NCBI RefSeq assembly: GCF_029873635.1
Contig: NC_080420.1
Coordinates: forward strand, 31,673,032 to 31,737,031
Length of the DNA: 64,000 nucleotides
DNA from: Malania oleifera
Lineage: Eukaryota > Streptophyta > Magnoliopsida > Santalales > Ximeniaceae
Direction of reading: 5' to 3'
Numbering within the stretch: the stretch's first letter is position 1; every line of letters begins with the position of its first letter. The notes below the pieces were generated by a model. That model made no database searches, was not told where the DNA came from, and was given only the letters and a program-made list of their open reading frames with translations. The position numbers and the translations under genes are program-made. This document shows positions 34,200-46,464 of the stretch, one piece after another.

Positions 34200-36614
34200 T
34201 TTATTTGCTTGACCGTCTGATTATGTAATGTCAGGTAGTCATGAATATTAAATAGTATGTGTATTATGTATAAAAATTAAAGAGTCATGAGGGGTTATTT
34301 ATAATTTTGGGTTCTCATGAACATTGAATAGTAGTTGTAATGTGTACAAAAATTAATGAGTGTCATGGGTGACTACTTATAGTCATAGTAAGTGTTGTTT
34401 TGCACAAGTGTTATATTTTGTAAATTACTCATAACGGTGTATCTGGGTGCATGAATTTCGGACCTTCGATTTGAATTTAGGTGAATTTTGATAAATTTAA
34501 ATATAATTTTATATTATATTTAATTTAAATTCAATACAAATTCAAATTTAAGTCTCTCCAAACATAGGGTAAGTGTCTATTTGTAATCTTTAAATAAAGT
34601 AAACCTCTTAGGCATATACACTCAGCATGGTCAACTTAATTTCGAATAGTAAGATTATGGTTGGAAGTATTGATATTAGGATTTGGATTTAAATTTGTGT
34701 GATTTTTGATTTATATTAAAATTAAAGAGAGCCGGCATTGGTGGTTATTTATAGTGATGGTTATTATATTCATGGGCAGGTGTTATATCCATTCAATTAC
34801 TCATTAATTATAATTTGATTATGATTTTTTAACAGCTATATATGAAAATATGAGGGTACTTTGGAATATATAAAAATTAAATACAGTTCTTTTGTGTTAC
34901 AAGAATCCAAGTGCTTCTTGGAAGGTCAAGAGACCGGCTCATCCAGTCATGAGAGGTAAGAAAATAGTCGAAGCTGTCTCATATAATAATTAATTAATAA
35001 AAAAAAGATTGAAAAAATTACAAATTGGCTAATCAGATGAATCGGTTGGTCCGAAGCAGAGATAATTAATTTATATAAATTTGTTTTTTAATTTATTTAG
35101 TATTTTATATTTTAGACACAATGATTGAACTTTGTAATTTTAATTTTTAAAATATGAATTTTGAAATTTTTATTTTTTATAATATGTTTGACAAGTTAAT
35201 TTAAATTTAAAGAGATTGAATTATTTTTTAAATTTGTTTTACGATGTGCTTATCCATTTAATTTATATGATAATTATATATAACAAACATTTTGCAATGC
35301 TGTAATTATCAAAATATGTATTTTATGTTTTATTAGTAATATTCATTTTTTTTCATATATTTTTAAATTTTTTAAAATAATAATATAATTGTATTTTCGC
35401 GATGATATGACCTATTTCGTCTTGTCAAAGTATTGGTCAATCCAAGAAATAATTGCGTTTTAATTATCATTGATCTATGCATCTATTTATATTTATAAAT
35501 ACTAGTAATGTGAAATATTTTTGAAATAGAATACCCGTTTCTATATTATAAATAACATACAATTTTTTATAATAGATTTAATAGTATTAGTTCTTATCTA
35601 ATTTACATCTAACTTAGGAGAAAATAAAATTAATTTAATTGTGAATAAACATTTAAAGTATTTTTATTTTTTTCTTCTTTATTCGGGAAAAAAAATAAAC
35701 TCACATAAATAATTGTTGCATAAAGGTTAATAATTAATATCATATATTTTTTTGAAAAAAATATTTTATATTTTCTTTTAAAAGATATAACATTTCTCTT
35801 TATAAGTAAACCTAATAAATGCACAAAAGTTACCTAATCTACTTTTAACCTAAGAGAAAATAAAATAAAATAAATTTAAAATGAATACTTATTACATTTA
35901 CTCTATTGATTTGATTACATATACTAAAAAGATTTACATGCAATATATGTTTCCATATGGGTATTTTAATTCCCAAGTAACTCTTGTAACATTCATAATG
36001 TCCAATAAATTTAATTTACTATACTAAAAACATTAACATATAATACATCGTTCACATGGACTAAAACTTGAATATTGAATTTCATACAAAGTAATTGAAT
36101 TTTTTACCCTAACTATATTAATATTAATTTTTAAATTTTAATATTTTATCTTATTCACATCCAACTTATAAAATACAAATAATCAAATCCTAAACAAACC
36201 ATTATAATTTTATATACCCTTTTATAGGTTAATTTTTTTTTCTTAACTCATATTTAATAAGTTCTTTTTCTTCTAATTCAATGAACGCACTCCTCCCACT
36301 AAAGGGTTTTGCATACAAATCTTTTTATTATATATTGCCCTCACAAGACCCCTAATAGAAGGCCTTTTAAAATCTTTCCATAACACCATTCACTTATAAA
36401 TATTCAAATTACCAAATGCAATATGGTGCCACGATGTGCATGGGAACCAATAGGTCAAAAGTTTGTATGTGTGTACTTTGTATTCATTTTGTTTAATTTT
36501 TTAAGTATCCATTAAATTAGATCGATCAGTTTACTATTTAGATTGTGCATTCATCAAACCAAATAAAATGTCTTTCTTCCATTTAAGCATGAATTTCATT
36601 TGGACATGCATAGG
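34200..36614. other. AT-rich intergenic spacer (copy B)
   Basis: Near-identical in layout to 17,213-19,612. No gene seen. Confidence 0.7.
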
Positions 36615-37135
36615 TGTCATGGTCCGACTATTTTCACACTCTTTTGAAGGGTTGTGCGGCGCTAGTTAAAGCACTCTTGCTTAACTAGCCAGCCTATCAT
36701 TTACTAACATTCATCCATGAAACACTTTCATTAACATTCATTCAAATAGCAGCGGAAATAGTAATCAATTCATGAAAGTCGTGGCAAGCAAGCAGTAAAT
36801 ATTGAAGCAAACGTAATTCATTAACAACACCTCCATTGACATTGTGTATTTAGCGAGGAAGGCAAGAAGGCTAAATACATTGACAAAAGCTAGTGAGTTT
36901 TACAATGACCGATGAACACTCACCCTCCTGTAAAGAGGTTTTTATGTAATTATCATCCTGGTCCTAAGGAACATCAAAGTGACCGAGGAGTTATACTGTC
37001 TTATTTGGCATACAAAGATTCTACTAGCAGAAAATAACCCTACACTAGTATTTACATGATGGAAACTCATCCTAAGCACACGAGATAAGTGGTCACATGC
37101 AAGCATAATGCCTTAAACAAGCTTAACTCGTGACA
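36615..37135 (-). repeat. 3' LTR of chromovirus, copy B
   Basis: 521 bp, closest to the left LTR of copy A. Confidence 0.9.
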
Positions 37136-37971
37136 TTCTCCCCCACTTATGCGGTCAACGTCCTTGTAGACTTTGGCGGTAGGTACACTTCAAGTTTGTC
37201 ACGAACGGTTGAATATCTTCCGCAAAAATCCAGCTGAATTCTTTGTCATCAAGGCATTTCCACTTCACTAGGAACTTCTGCCGCTTCTTCCTTGAGGATA
37301 TGAACTTTCTGCCTTCAAGGATCTCTTCAACTTCACGTCTGTCAGGTTGCACTGTCTTCAACTCTGCTCTGTTGGACTGACTTCTGCTCAGGTCATTAGT
37401 GTTGACGTTGAATGGCTTGAGGCAGCTAACATGAAACTGCAGTCTTCTCCCTTGATCTGCCCACTCCTTTATCTGCTTAAAAGCCTTCTCTAGATAGGCT
37501 TGGGCAAACTCTGCGTTCTATATCCATTCTTTGGTGAAGATGTACGCTCTGGGACTCTTTCGCCTGCACAACTCGCCCACTATGTGAGGTAACAACGACA
37601 ACTGGCCTATAACAAGCTCAAAAGTGCTCTTGTTGGTTGTTGAGCTCCTTTGGGCTTTACCATAGAACAGAGCCACATCAAGTAGTTGCACACCATTCTT
37701 CTGGTTGTTGTTGACAAAATGGCGCAAGTACTTTTTTAGTAGCCCTCTGAATCTCTTCATCTATCCATCTGTCCGTTGGTGATAACTCGAAGAGATGTCA
37801 AGATGTGACCTGAATATCCTGAAAAATTCTATCAAGAAGTTGTCAGTGAACATTAAGTCTCGGTCACAAACAATAACTTGGGGAACACCCCAATGTATCA
37901 CAATAGTCACAAGGAATAATTGTGTCATCTCCTTTGCCAAACAGTAGTTCGGTGCGACCATGAAAGTACCA

Positions 37972-40373
37972 TGTAACACCCTGATCCTGAGGGGCCTGGG
38001 ATATTAACTTTTTACTACTAATTTACAGCGGAAGCAAAATAAACTCAATTTTTATTAAACCAGAGCACTAATTATCCATATTACAATCATTTATTTCAAA
38101 AGAAGAATAATTACATAAGCATAAATATCCGGCATCATACTAATATTTCTAAATAATCTTTATTTTTCTATCCCCACCCGTATGCTTGCTAAGCCTGATT
38201 TCCGACATGTCCTTCAAAGTTATCTGAAATAAAATATGATTGGGGTGAGACGACGCTCAGTAAGTAAATAAAATTATTATTAGTGTGTGGCCAAAAATGA
38301 GCTTTTAAAGAATTTCGTAAAACAATATTTAATACTATAACTTCAAGACTGCTTTTAGAATAAACATAAATTTAAAAATTTCTGCATAAAACTTTTGTCA
38401 TCAATTTCAACAGTAAATTTTTACAATCATATACTATAACTGCTAAATTAAACTTTTAACTTTAAAACTGGAAAAATATTTAATGATAAACATACATATA
38501 CTTTTTCTTATACGTTTTCCTTAGATCGTCATTTAAGTACCAGAATGATCCTTTTCACGTAAAATTACACTTTTCCTTCAAATCATCAGTAACTTTGTAC
38601 ACGTAATTAAATATGTATAAACATATATTATAAAAACCACCCTTAGGCCTGTTTGCTGTAAGTCATGTTTACCCCCATGACTGGGTTGTGCGGTCCGAAG
38701 ACTGGACTTAGCTAGCTGGCCAACCAAACTAAATCAACGTACGTAAACTTTAAGTGAGATTTTCCTTATTAAGTCCTGGTCCGGAACCAGGTGTGCACTC
38801 AGGAGAAATCCACTAACATAAATAACCACTCTGTAAACAGTGTGGGTGCACTTTGATCCGTATAAACTTTAAGTTGTGGTACCGAACATCTGTAACTTTG
38901 AACTTTCGTTGCCATAAGGGGTTTTAAAATCATTTTATTATAATTTATGCAATTTAAAAATAATATCGGGAAAATCTCATCTTTACTCATATTTTCATAA
39001 AAATGCAATGTAGAAATAAACTCATGCCACACAATTTTTGTGTTAAAAATATATATAATTTTATTTTTGAATAGAAAGAAATGCTGAAAATTTACCCGAG
39101 AAGATTGGAACATTTCTTAACCCAAAAATAGATACAAGTATATTAAAGATAGAACTGGTATAATTAAATATGCATAAAAATAAACTCATAGAAATTTTTT
39201 GGAACTAAGTAACATAATTAAAATTTACTTACCTTCTTCTTTTACCGCGTGCTACGAACACAATAACTATCTTTAAAAAAATGAGATCGGAAAGAGTGGG
39301 TGAGTGAGAACTTATTCAAAAATTCTCTCTCCACCACAAATTCTTTCACTCACTACTTCTTCTCTTCCTTGGAAAATTGTTGTGAAAAATGAAGGTTGAG
39401 AGCTCCCTATTTATAGGAAAATTTTGGAAAAGAAATGAAATTTATGAAAGTATGGGGATATGGGTGAAATTATAATTTTTTTTTAAAAAAAATTAAAGAA
39501 TGGGCAAGCTATGGGTTGAGTATGGGATGGGGATAGAGGCCATGTGGGAGTGCTTGCCACCATTCCCATTAAATAAATTTTTAATTAATCACTTACCTAA
39601 TTAATTAATCAATTAGTTAATCAATTATTTTATTATTTTATTATTTTTCTTAATCATTATTATCATTATTATTATCATTGTTATTAATTTTGAACCATTT
39701 TTAGTATTTATTTATTTTATGATTAATTTTTGAATAAGAATTAAATTTAAATTTTGAAAACTCATGTGGGCCCCACATGGTCTTGTGGGCCCCACACAAC
39801 TTCGAGACCCGAATGGATCCTACGTAATTCGAATAACTCTTATATGATTTTATGCATCCTACATAGCTTTGAGATTTGTGTAAACCTCCATACGGCTTCG
39901 GGACTCATGTGGGCCCCACACAGTCTTGTGGGCCCCGCATAGGATATCTATATTATTATTATTTTATCATATATTTTTTCAAATTATATCAGTTAAAACA
40001 TTATTTTATGTACTTATTTATGTATATAAATAGTGTCTTGTGGCTCCGGGACTCATGTGGACCCCACATAGTCTTGTGGGCCCCACATATGATACATATA
40101 TTATTATCATCTTATTATGTATTTCTACAAATTATGTCTGTCAAAACACTATTTTATGTATATATACAGTGTCTATCCTGTTTATCCTGTGAAATTCCAT
40201 TTTGACCAGACCGACCTCCAGGGAACGACTGAGCCGCAATGGTCTCTGAGCACTCGCTTAGACAAGGTCTTTCTTAAACATCAAACATGGAATCAAGGAT
40301 CCTACAGAAAAACACTTCTGTATTGATATTAACTTAATGACCATTTTTATTATTTTATTATTATTGTACTTTA

Positions 40374-40419
<46 letters not shown>

Positions 40420-40429
40420 GGTCATCACA
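37972..40429 (-). mobile_element. Solo LTR nested in the copy-B chromovirus
   Basis: 2,458 bp, TGTAACACCC to ATCACA, flanked by TACCA (37,967-37,971) and TACTA (40,430-40,434). Copy A is continuous at this site, which proves the insertion. The minus strand ends GGGTGTTACA, and a segment at 38,670-38,720 (TGACTGGGTTGTGCGGTCC) matches the solo LTR at 9,543. It contains a cluster of GTGGGCCCCAC palindromes (39,766-40,086) and a TA run (40,379-40,417). Confidence 0.92.
39766..40086. promoter_or_regulatory. Cluster of TCP-like GTGGGCCCCAC palindromes in a solo LTR
   Basis: Perfect copies at 39,766, 39,785, 39,909 and 40,076; one-mismatch copies at about 39,928 and 40,056. They come in three pairs spaced about 142-148 bp apart. 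GTGGGNCCCAC is the consensus known for class I TCP factors; binding here is inference. Confidence 0.65.
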
Positions 40430-42766
40430 TACTATACTTCTTCCGCTCCCCCTTATCTTGTTGGAAAGTGAGACAAGTTTTGGTATAATCAACCACATCA
40501 TCCCACGCGTGTGGCCAATAATACCTCCCCAGTATTCTTGTCATTGGTGTCATTCTTCGCGAATACCCCTCAACGAACTTCCTGCAATATCTAGTAAGGC
40601 CAAGAAAAGAACGCAACTCCTTCATTGTCGTGGGGATATTTCATTCTTGAATCATCCTTACCTTCTCTATAGCCCTCCAGATATGACCTTGTTCAACCAA
40701 AATGACCAAGGAATTTGTTGCTCCGCTGAGTGAAAGAGAACTTCCCTTTATTCCCATCCAGAGTGTTTCCCCTCAGCCTATTGAACACCTTCCGTAGATG
40801 CTCTTCATGTTTCCTCTGAAAAATACCGATGCTCCCAACGTTGCTTTGGAAGGGCGAACACATCCCACTTCCAATTCATCAAGTTGTTTCCCCAACTCTA
40901 TTATCTCAAGAGGCGCAATCCGACATGGCCCTTTAGCAGGTGGTTTCACTCCAGATAACAACTTGATCTCATGCTGCACAGTCCATTGTGAAAGCAAATT
41001 GTGAGACAACTTATCCGAAAACACCTCCTTGTACTTATCCAATATCATTTGGATGGTTGTACGCTCCAGCTATTGGCCTACTTCTTTGTCTACCACCACC
41101 GTGGCTAGACGTGTCTGCTCACCCTAATCCAATCCCTCATTGAGTTGTATAACTGAAAGAGACTTCCCATTAACTCCTTTTGTTGCAACGACTTACACCA
41201 TGCATGAGTGATCTCCTATCAAACACAGGGAACCAGCTGAAGGCATCAGCACTGCCCTCGTCCCCCCTTAGGAACTCCATTCCTAGAATGACTAAAAAGT
41301 TATCCAATGGCACCGCTGTGAAATTCGCATGACCTTCCCATTGTCCAAGCTTTACCATCACTTGCTTGGCTACTCCCAGAGTAGGCTGGTCTACAGAGTT
41401 AACTGCTTTCATACATCCTGTATCCTTCTCTAACGATAAGTTGAGTCTCCATGCTTCCAATTGCGAAACAAAATTGTGAGTAGCCCCCGTATCTACCATA
41501 GTGCGGATACTCCTCCCATTGATCTTCAAGTCCACAAACATTAACCCATTTGCTCGTGTAACTTTCAATGTTTTTACTTGCTTTTTCAATGTGCTCACCA
41601 GCCACATTGAACCCACTCTTGGGGTATCATCCTCTTCCTCCTCGCTCTCCACAACTTTTCCAGAAGTGGAAGCTTGTAAGGCTTTGAGTAATCTTTTGCG
41701 TTGACACCCACTTACTTTGTGAGATCCACCACACAAGTAGCACGAAATTTTACTCTTCCCTTTTCCATTGGGTGTGTTGAACCCTTGAGACGACGAAACT
41801 TCCTTTGAGGTTGATGATTTAGAGTTGGCTTCCCCACTCTTGGGTTTGCCTTTCTTGAAAGACTTTCCATTGTTTCCCTTTCTGTCAAACCGTTTGGAAG
41901 AAGCGCTATTATCACCAGCATAGTCAGTCAAGCGTTCTGCAACAGCTTGTGCAGTTGACAAGTCTTGAACTCTTTGCCTATGAAGTTCTGTCCTTGCCCA
42001 CAGTTTCATCCCCTCAAGAAAATAGAACAACTTGTCATTCTCCGACATATCCCGAATATCCAAAATTAAAGTAGAAAATTGTTTCACATGTTCCCTGATC
42101 GACCCCATATGCTTGAGATCTCTCAGTTTTCTCCTTACATTATGCTCAACATTCTCAGGAAAGAATTGGACCTTGAGCTCTCTCTTCAAGTCTGCCCAAC
42201 TTTCGATTACACAGCATCCAGTTTCAATCTCTTGGTACTTGGTACGCCACCACAGTTTGGCATCATCAACCAAGTACATGGTCACAGTATTCACCTTTGC
42301 CTATTCTAAGGCCATCCTCACAGCGCGAAAGTATTACTCCACATCAAACAAGAAGTTTCTTACTCCTTCGCATCTCAGGCACCCCTATACGTCCTAAGTT
42401 CTGGTATCTTGGTCTTGCTAACTCCCAGAGTGTTGGAGCTCTCCATAGCAAGAACTATCAGATTCACCTTTGCATCCAGATCAGCCATCCGCAACTGCAA
42501 AGTTTCAATTGTGTGGCGAAAGTCCTCTGACATGTCGCCTATCAAACATGCTTGATGTTTTTGTGATCCCATCACTTTATTAACAAGTTCTCTCATTTGG
42601 GCCACCTCCACGGCCACAGTGTTGGTTGTTGCCTCAACTTATGCTTCTAGCATGCTGATCCTCTCAGCATTGTTTGGTGCCATGATCACTTACCAAAGCT
42701 TTCCAAATCCCATAACAAAGGCAATCGAATTCATGTAGCAACTCAACCTTGGGCTCTGATACCAAG

Positions 42767-43287
42767 TGTCACGGTCCGACCATTTTCACACTCTTATGAA
42801 GGGTTGTGTGGTGCTAACTAAAACACTTTTGCTTAACTAGCCAGCCTATCGTTTACCAACATTTATCCACGAAGCACTTTTATTAACATTCATTCAAATA
42901 GTAGCGAAAATAGTAATCAATTCATGAAAGTCGTGGCAAGCAAGCAGTAAACATTGAAGCAAACGTAATTCATTAACCCCACCTCCGTTGACATTGTGTG
43001 CTTAGCGAGGAAGGCTAGTAGACTAAACATGTTGACAAAAGCTAGTGAGTTTTACAATGACTGATGAACACTCACCCTTCCTTAAAGAGGTTTTTATGTA
43101 ATTATCATCCTGATACTAGGAAACATTAAAGTGATCGAAAAGCCATACTGCCTTATTTGACATACAAAGACTCTACAAGTAAAAAATAACCCTACTCTAG
43201 TATTTACATGATAGATACCCATCCTAAGCACACGAGATAAGCAGTCACAGGCAAGCATAACGCCCTGAACAAGTTTATCTCGTGACA
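42767..43287 (-). repeat. 5' LTR of chromovirus, copy B
   Basis: 521 bp, closest to the right LTR of copy A. Confidence 0.9.
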
Positions 43288-43535
43288 ATAAGCTTAACAT
43301 CTAAGTGGACCACTTGACAACTTCTCCACCAAAAAGGAAGGAGCATTTCAGTTTACTTAGTACAATGACTCTGCACATTGTTCATCAGTTTTGTACAAAC
43401 ATTCTTCATTTGCATTAGGAGCCAGAATTTCACACGTGTCAACGATTTTCCAGCATTTGCCACATACATATACATAGGAAACATCATAAATTGGATCCTT
43501 TGTCAGTACTCCCAAGGCCTAGAATACAAAATATC

Positions 43536-45151
43536 TTATTCCCATTTGCTCTTAATCTGGTGAGTATGCTTGAAACCAAAGCTCAATACCAAGCTTCCAT
43601 CCATTCTTTTCAACACAAAACTCTCAACCAACACATATGAACCAAATCTCCTCCACCCACTCATCCCTTCCAATTCCTCCACCCTCTCCACTCTCACTTG
43701 CCCATTTGCTCCCCCAACCCACCCAGCCCTTTCTTCTTCCCATTTCATTTTCTCCACAATTGCTGAACTCAAACCCACATGCCCTTCTTGACCTCCCACA
43801 TTGTGAGAACTCCTAAACCACACCACCCCATTTGCTGCATTCACTTCTACAACTTCGCTTCCAGGAAATGAGACCACTTCTGTCTGAACAACAACATTCA
43901 CACCAACAGAAGTATTACTTCCACCATAACTGTTCTCACTCTCAAAAATCCTTTCCCATTTTTGCTCTAGTGTCATCTCATAGTACATAGATCTTTCCAC
44001 CTGGTTCCTCAGTGTTCCATCTCTAACAAACATGAATGGGCAGTACCACTTTCCCACCACCACAGCTTCCGACCTCTCGCAGGATAACGGGAAGTTGAAT
44101 TCCGGAAGGCGAGCGCGGAGAGCACTGTCGACGCCGGGTGCTTCACCTAACTCGTAATTGCGGGGCGTCGAGGTGTAAATTTGCCAGCCTTCCCACCTGA
44201 AAAAGTATGGCGGAAACCCATCCGGAGCTACGGATTTGCCAAGAAACTGACCCCTGGAGCTGCAGGCTGCATCATAAGGAGAAATCTCTACCTGTTGATA
44301 TGTGTTGTTGGGATCCAATGGTCTTGGTTTAACATCTCTCACGCAGCTACAAAAACAGCAGCTGCTCTTGTCCTCCTCCTTAGAATTTGTATATGCTTCC
44401 CTATCAATTGCCAAGTTTCAATACACCAAGGCTTATTTAATTCCTTGAATACAAATTCAAGAGGAAGGCCTAATATATGCTTTCAAACATCAAATATAAA
44501 ATTCACTTTCATGTTCCATATGTCTTGGACTTATAAGAGATCTAAAATTTAAATTTGTGTAAATTTAGAATAAATGTAATATAAAATTGCATAGAATTTT
44601 ATCCAAATTTATAATCCAAGGTCATATTGGAGAACAAATCAGTTTTTAAAATAAAAATTCAGCTCAAGTAGCATATGTATGTTATTTCTGTATAGATCAG
44701 ATAAGGCAAACATTCAGCAAAGCTGGCCAAGTGCCATAATTAATATACGGAACACACAGAGAAGATCAGAACATATAATACATACATACACAAATTTATC
44801 TACTGATTATGAAATGCATACAAACCCTTTATGCTTTCCGCGGGGTACCATAGCATGGTACCGGTTAGATGACAGGGGCTGGTTAAGCACCGGGATGAGG
44901 ATAACTTCATTAAGGAAGATGCTTTCGTTTTCTCCGGCGCCGGTGGAGTAGTGAACGGTGAGCTTCTTGTTTTGGGGAAAGGGCAGGTCGTGGAGGTAAT
45001 TCTCCTTGCACAGCCCAAAGCAACACGTCGTCTCCGACTCCTCATCCTGAATCACCAGAAACCCTGAATTGGGGCCGGCGACGTCGGCCGGGGGGGTGGA
45101 CAGAGAGGCAGGGAACTTTCTGTACAGAGAAAGAGGCCTGGTCACATACAT
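43536..45151 (-). CDS. DUF1262 family protein, copy B (two exons, 396 aa)
   Basis: Exon 1 is 45,151-44,826 and exon 2 is 44,400-43,536, with a 425-bp GT-AG intron in the same position as copy A. The protein has the same landmarks: VTRPLSLYRKFP, GPNSGFLVIQDEES, CCFGLC (43-48), CCFCSC (123-128), VAPDGFPPYF, VVVGKWYCPFMF and FKHTHQIKSKWE. It differs from copy A at scattered residues: Cys instead of Arg at 43, KEN for RES after CFGLC, IFL for VSR in exon 1, KSS for MGS before the Cys cluster, and FRWEGW for LRRKGW. The frame is open throughout, so both copies may be functional. Function of the family is unknown. Confidence 0.93.
44401..44825 (-). other. Intron of DUF1262 gene, copy B
   Basis: 425 bp, same length and position as in copy A, GT-AG ends. 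Confidence 0.88.
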
Positions 45152-45235
45152 ATTGATTGATCGGTCGATGACTCTGTGCAGGGTATTTTGACTTGTGGTG
45201 TGTAGAGAAAGAAAACCATGCTCATCCTTCAGCTG

Positions 45236-45245
45236 TATATATATT
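45236..45245 (-). promoter_or_regulatory. TATA box of DUF1262 gene, copy B
   Basis: Minus-strand ATATATATAC about 85-95 bp upstream of the ATG at 45,151. It differs from copy A at the 5' edge (CAATATAT versus CTATATAT). Confidence 0.62.
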
Positions 45246-45449
45246 GAGGAATGCGGTTTGTCAAATGGGTTATGATAGGACAGCTGGCTGTTCCTGCTGC
45301 TGTGGTGTTGCGTGTAAGATTAAGCAAGCAGAATTGTTTGAAAATGGCACCTTCTTGGATGGTTCAGGGACCGACTTATCCAGTCACGAAAGCTGATAAG
45401 AAATTACACCCATACGAATGAGAGGTGGGCGGACCTGGGGCTGACCCTG

Positions 45450-46464
45450 CATGTCCATTCTCATTGAGTGCTACGTGACCTATATATTTCAAATGTTTTA
45501 ATAAGTTTATTTATTTATTTATAATGTTTGACATAGCAAATGAGAAAAAATAAAAAAAAAAAAAAAAAAAACATCTACTATATTAATAAACAAAAAAATT
45601 GACTTTACACATTCTTATTTTTTAGAAAGGAAACAAACTCCAAAAATTTTAGGGAGGAAACAAACTCCAACTAGAACACACCGGTGTGGTACCTATTGTG
45701 GCATCTCAAATGCCAACATTGGAAAAGGGAAGGATGACGAATATCCAAATCGCCTCAATTGAGTGGCAAACTTGACATATTATGTAGAAGTTGGAACAAT
45801 ATACTTAGAAATGGGTAAGTTATAAACAATGGAGTCATCACTAACTTGTTTTTGTCCTAGGTAAAGTTAAAACACCTACTTAATGTCCCACTAGTTTGTT
45901 GGTCACTAAGCTACTCCTAGGTCTAGAAAACCAGTGGTCAATGGTTAAGATCACCAAGAAGTTGGATGGTACCTTATTTGTCTAAGTTCACCTTTAAAAA
46001 AAAAAAAAAAAAAACCCGATCATGACTCCAATTCTTCCATTTTGTTAAATTACATGGCCTTTAAATGGACAACCCTATGAAAGACAAAGACTATTCTCAC
46101 CTTAGGATCTTTAAAAATGTGCTAAGGACACAACTCCTAATGATCTGTTCAAGGATTATTTATTTAATGTATTTTTCATCATTTTTGAAGTATACATTAC
46201 CTGACCTTTAGCTTATTAGGAGGAGTTGCTAGGACAAAGACTTGTCACCTCTAGTCCAGATATGCAAAGACGTAGCCCTCAAGGCTAGTGAAAGATTCCT
46301 TATGAGTTTGATTTATTCGATAACATACAAAATAGGCAAGGAAAAGACATGTGAACAAACAAATTCAACATATATACAAACATGTACTTGATATAAACAT
46401 TCATCCAAAATCTACATACAAGGTATAAACCAAAATTTAGAGAGTCTAATAGAACCACTAATGA
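45450..46464. other. Intergenic sequence, end of copy B
   Basis: Aligns with 26,150-28,438 without the TRIM. The empty TRIM site is at about 46,172. An A run lies at 45,552-45,571. No gene seen. Confidence 0.65.

Larger units (their letters stand above)
36615..43287 (-). mobile_element. Incomplete Ty3/gypsy chromovirus (copy B), with nested solo LTR
   Basis: Same insertion as 19,613-23,791. LTRs are 36,615-37,135 and 42,767-43,287, both 521 bp. The primer site beside the right LTR is intact (CTTGGTATCAGAGCCC on the minus strand, plus 42,751-42,766). Parts seen: gag with zinc knuckle CYLCGGSHKVSGC (about 41,740), protease with VDTGATHNF (about 41,490), RT and integrase pieces, and a chromodomain (about 37,230-37,330). 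The gag-protease stretch (41,170-42,294) is longer open than in copy A. It is broken and incomplete like copy A. Flanks ATAGG/ATAAG are a one-mismatch target duplication. Confidence 0.9.
33704..46464. repeat. Segmental duplication, copy B
   Basis: Direct-orientation partner of 16,794-28,438. Without the solo LTR (37,972-40,429) it is about 10.3 kb. It carries the same gene, fragment and chromovirus. Confidence 0.93.
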
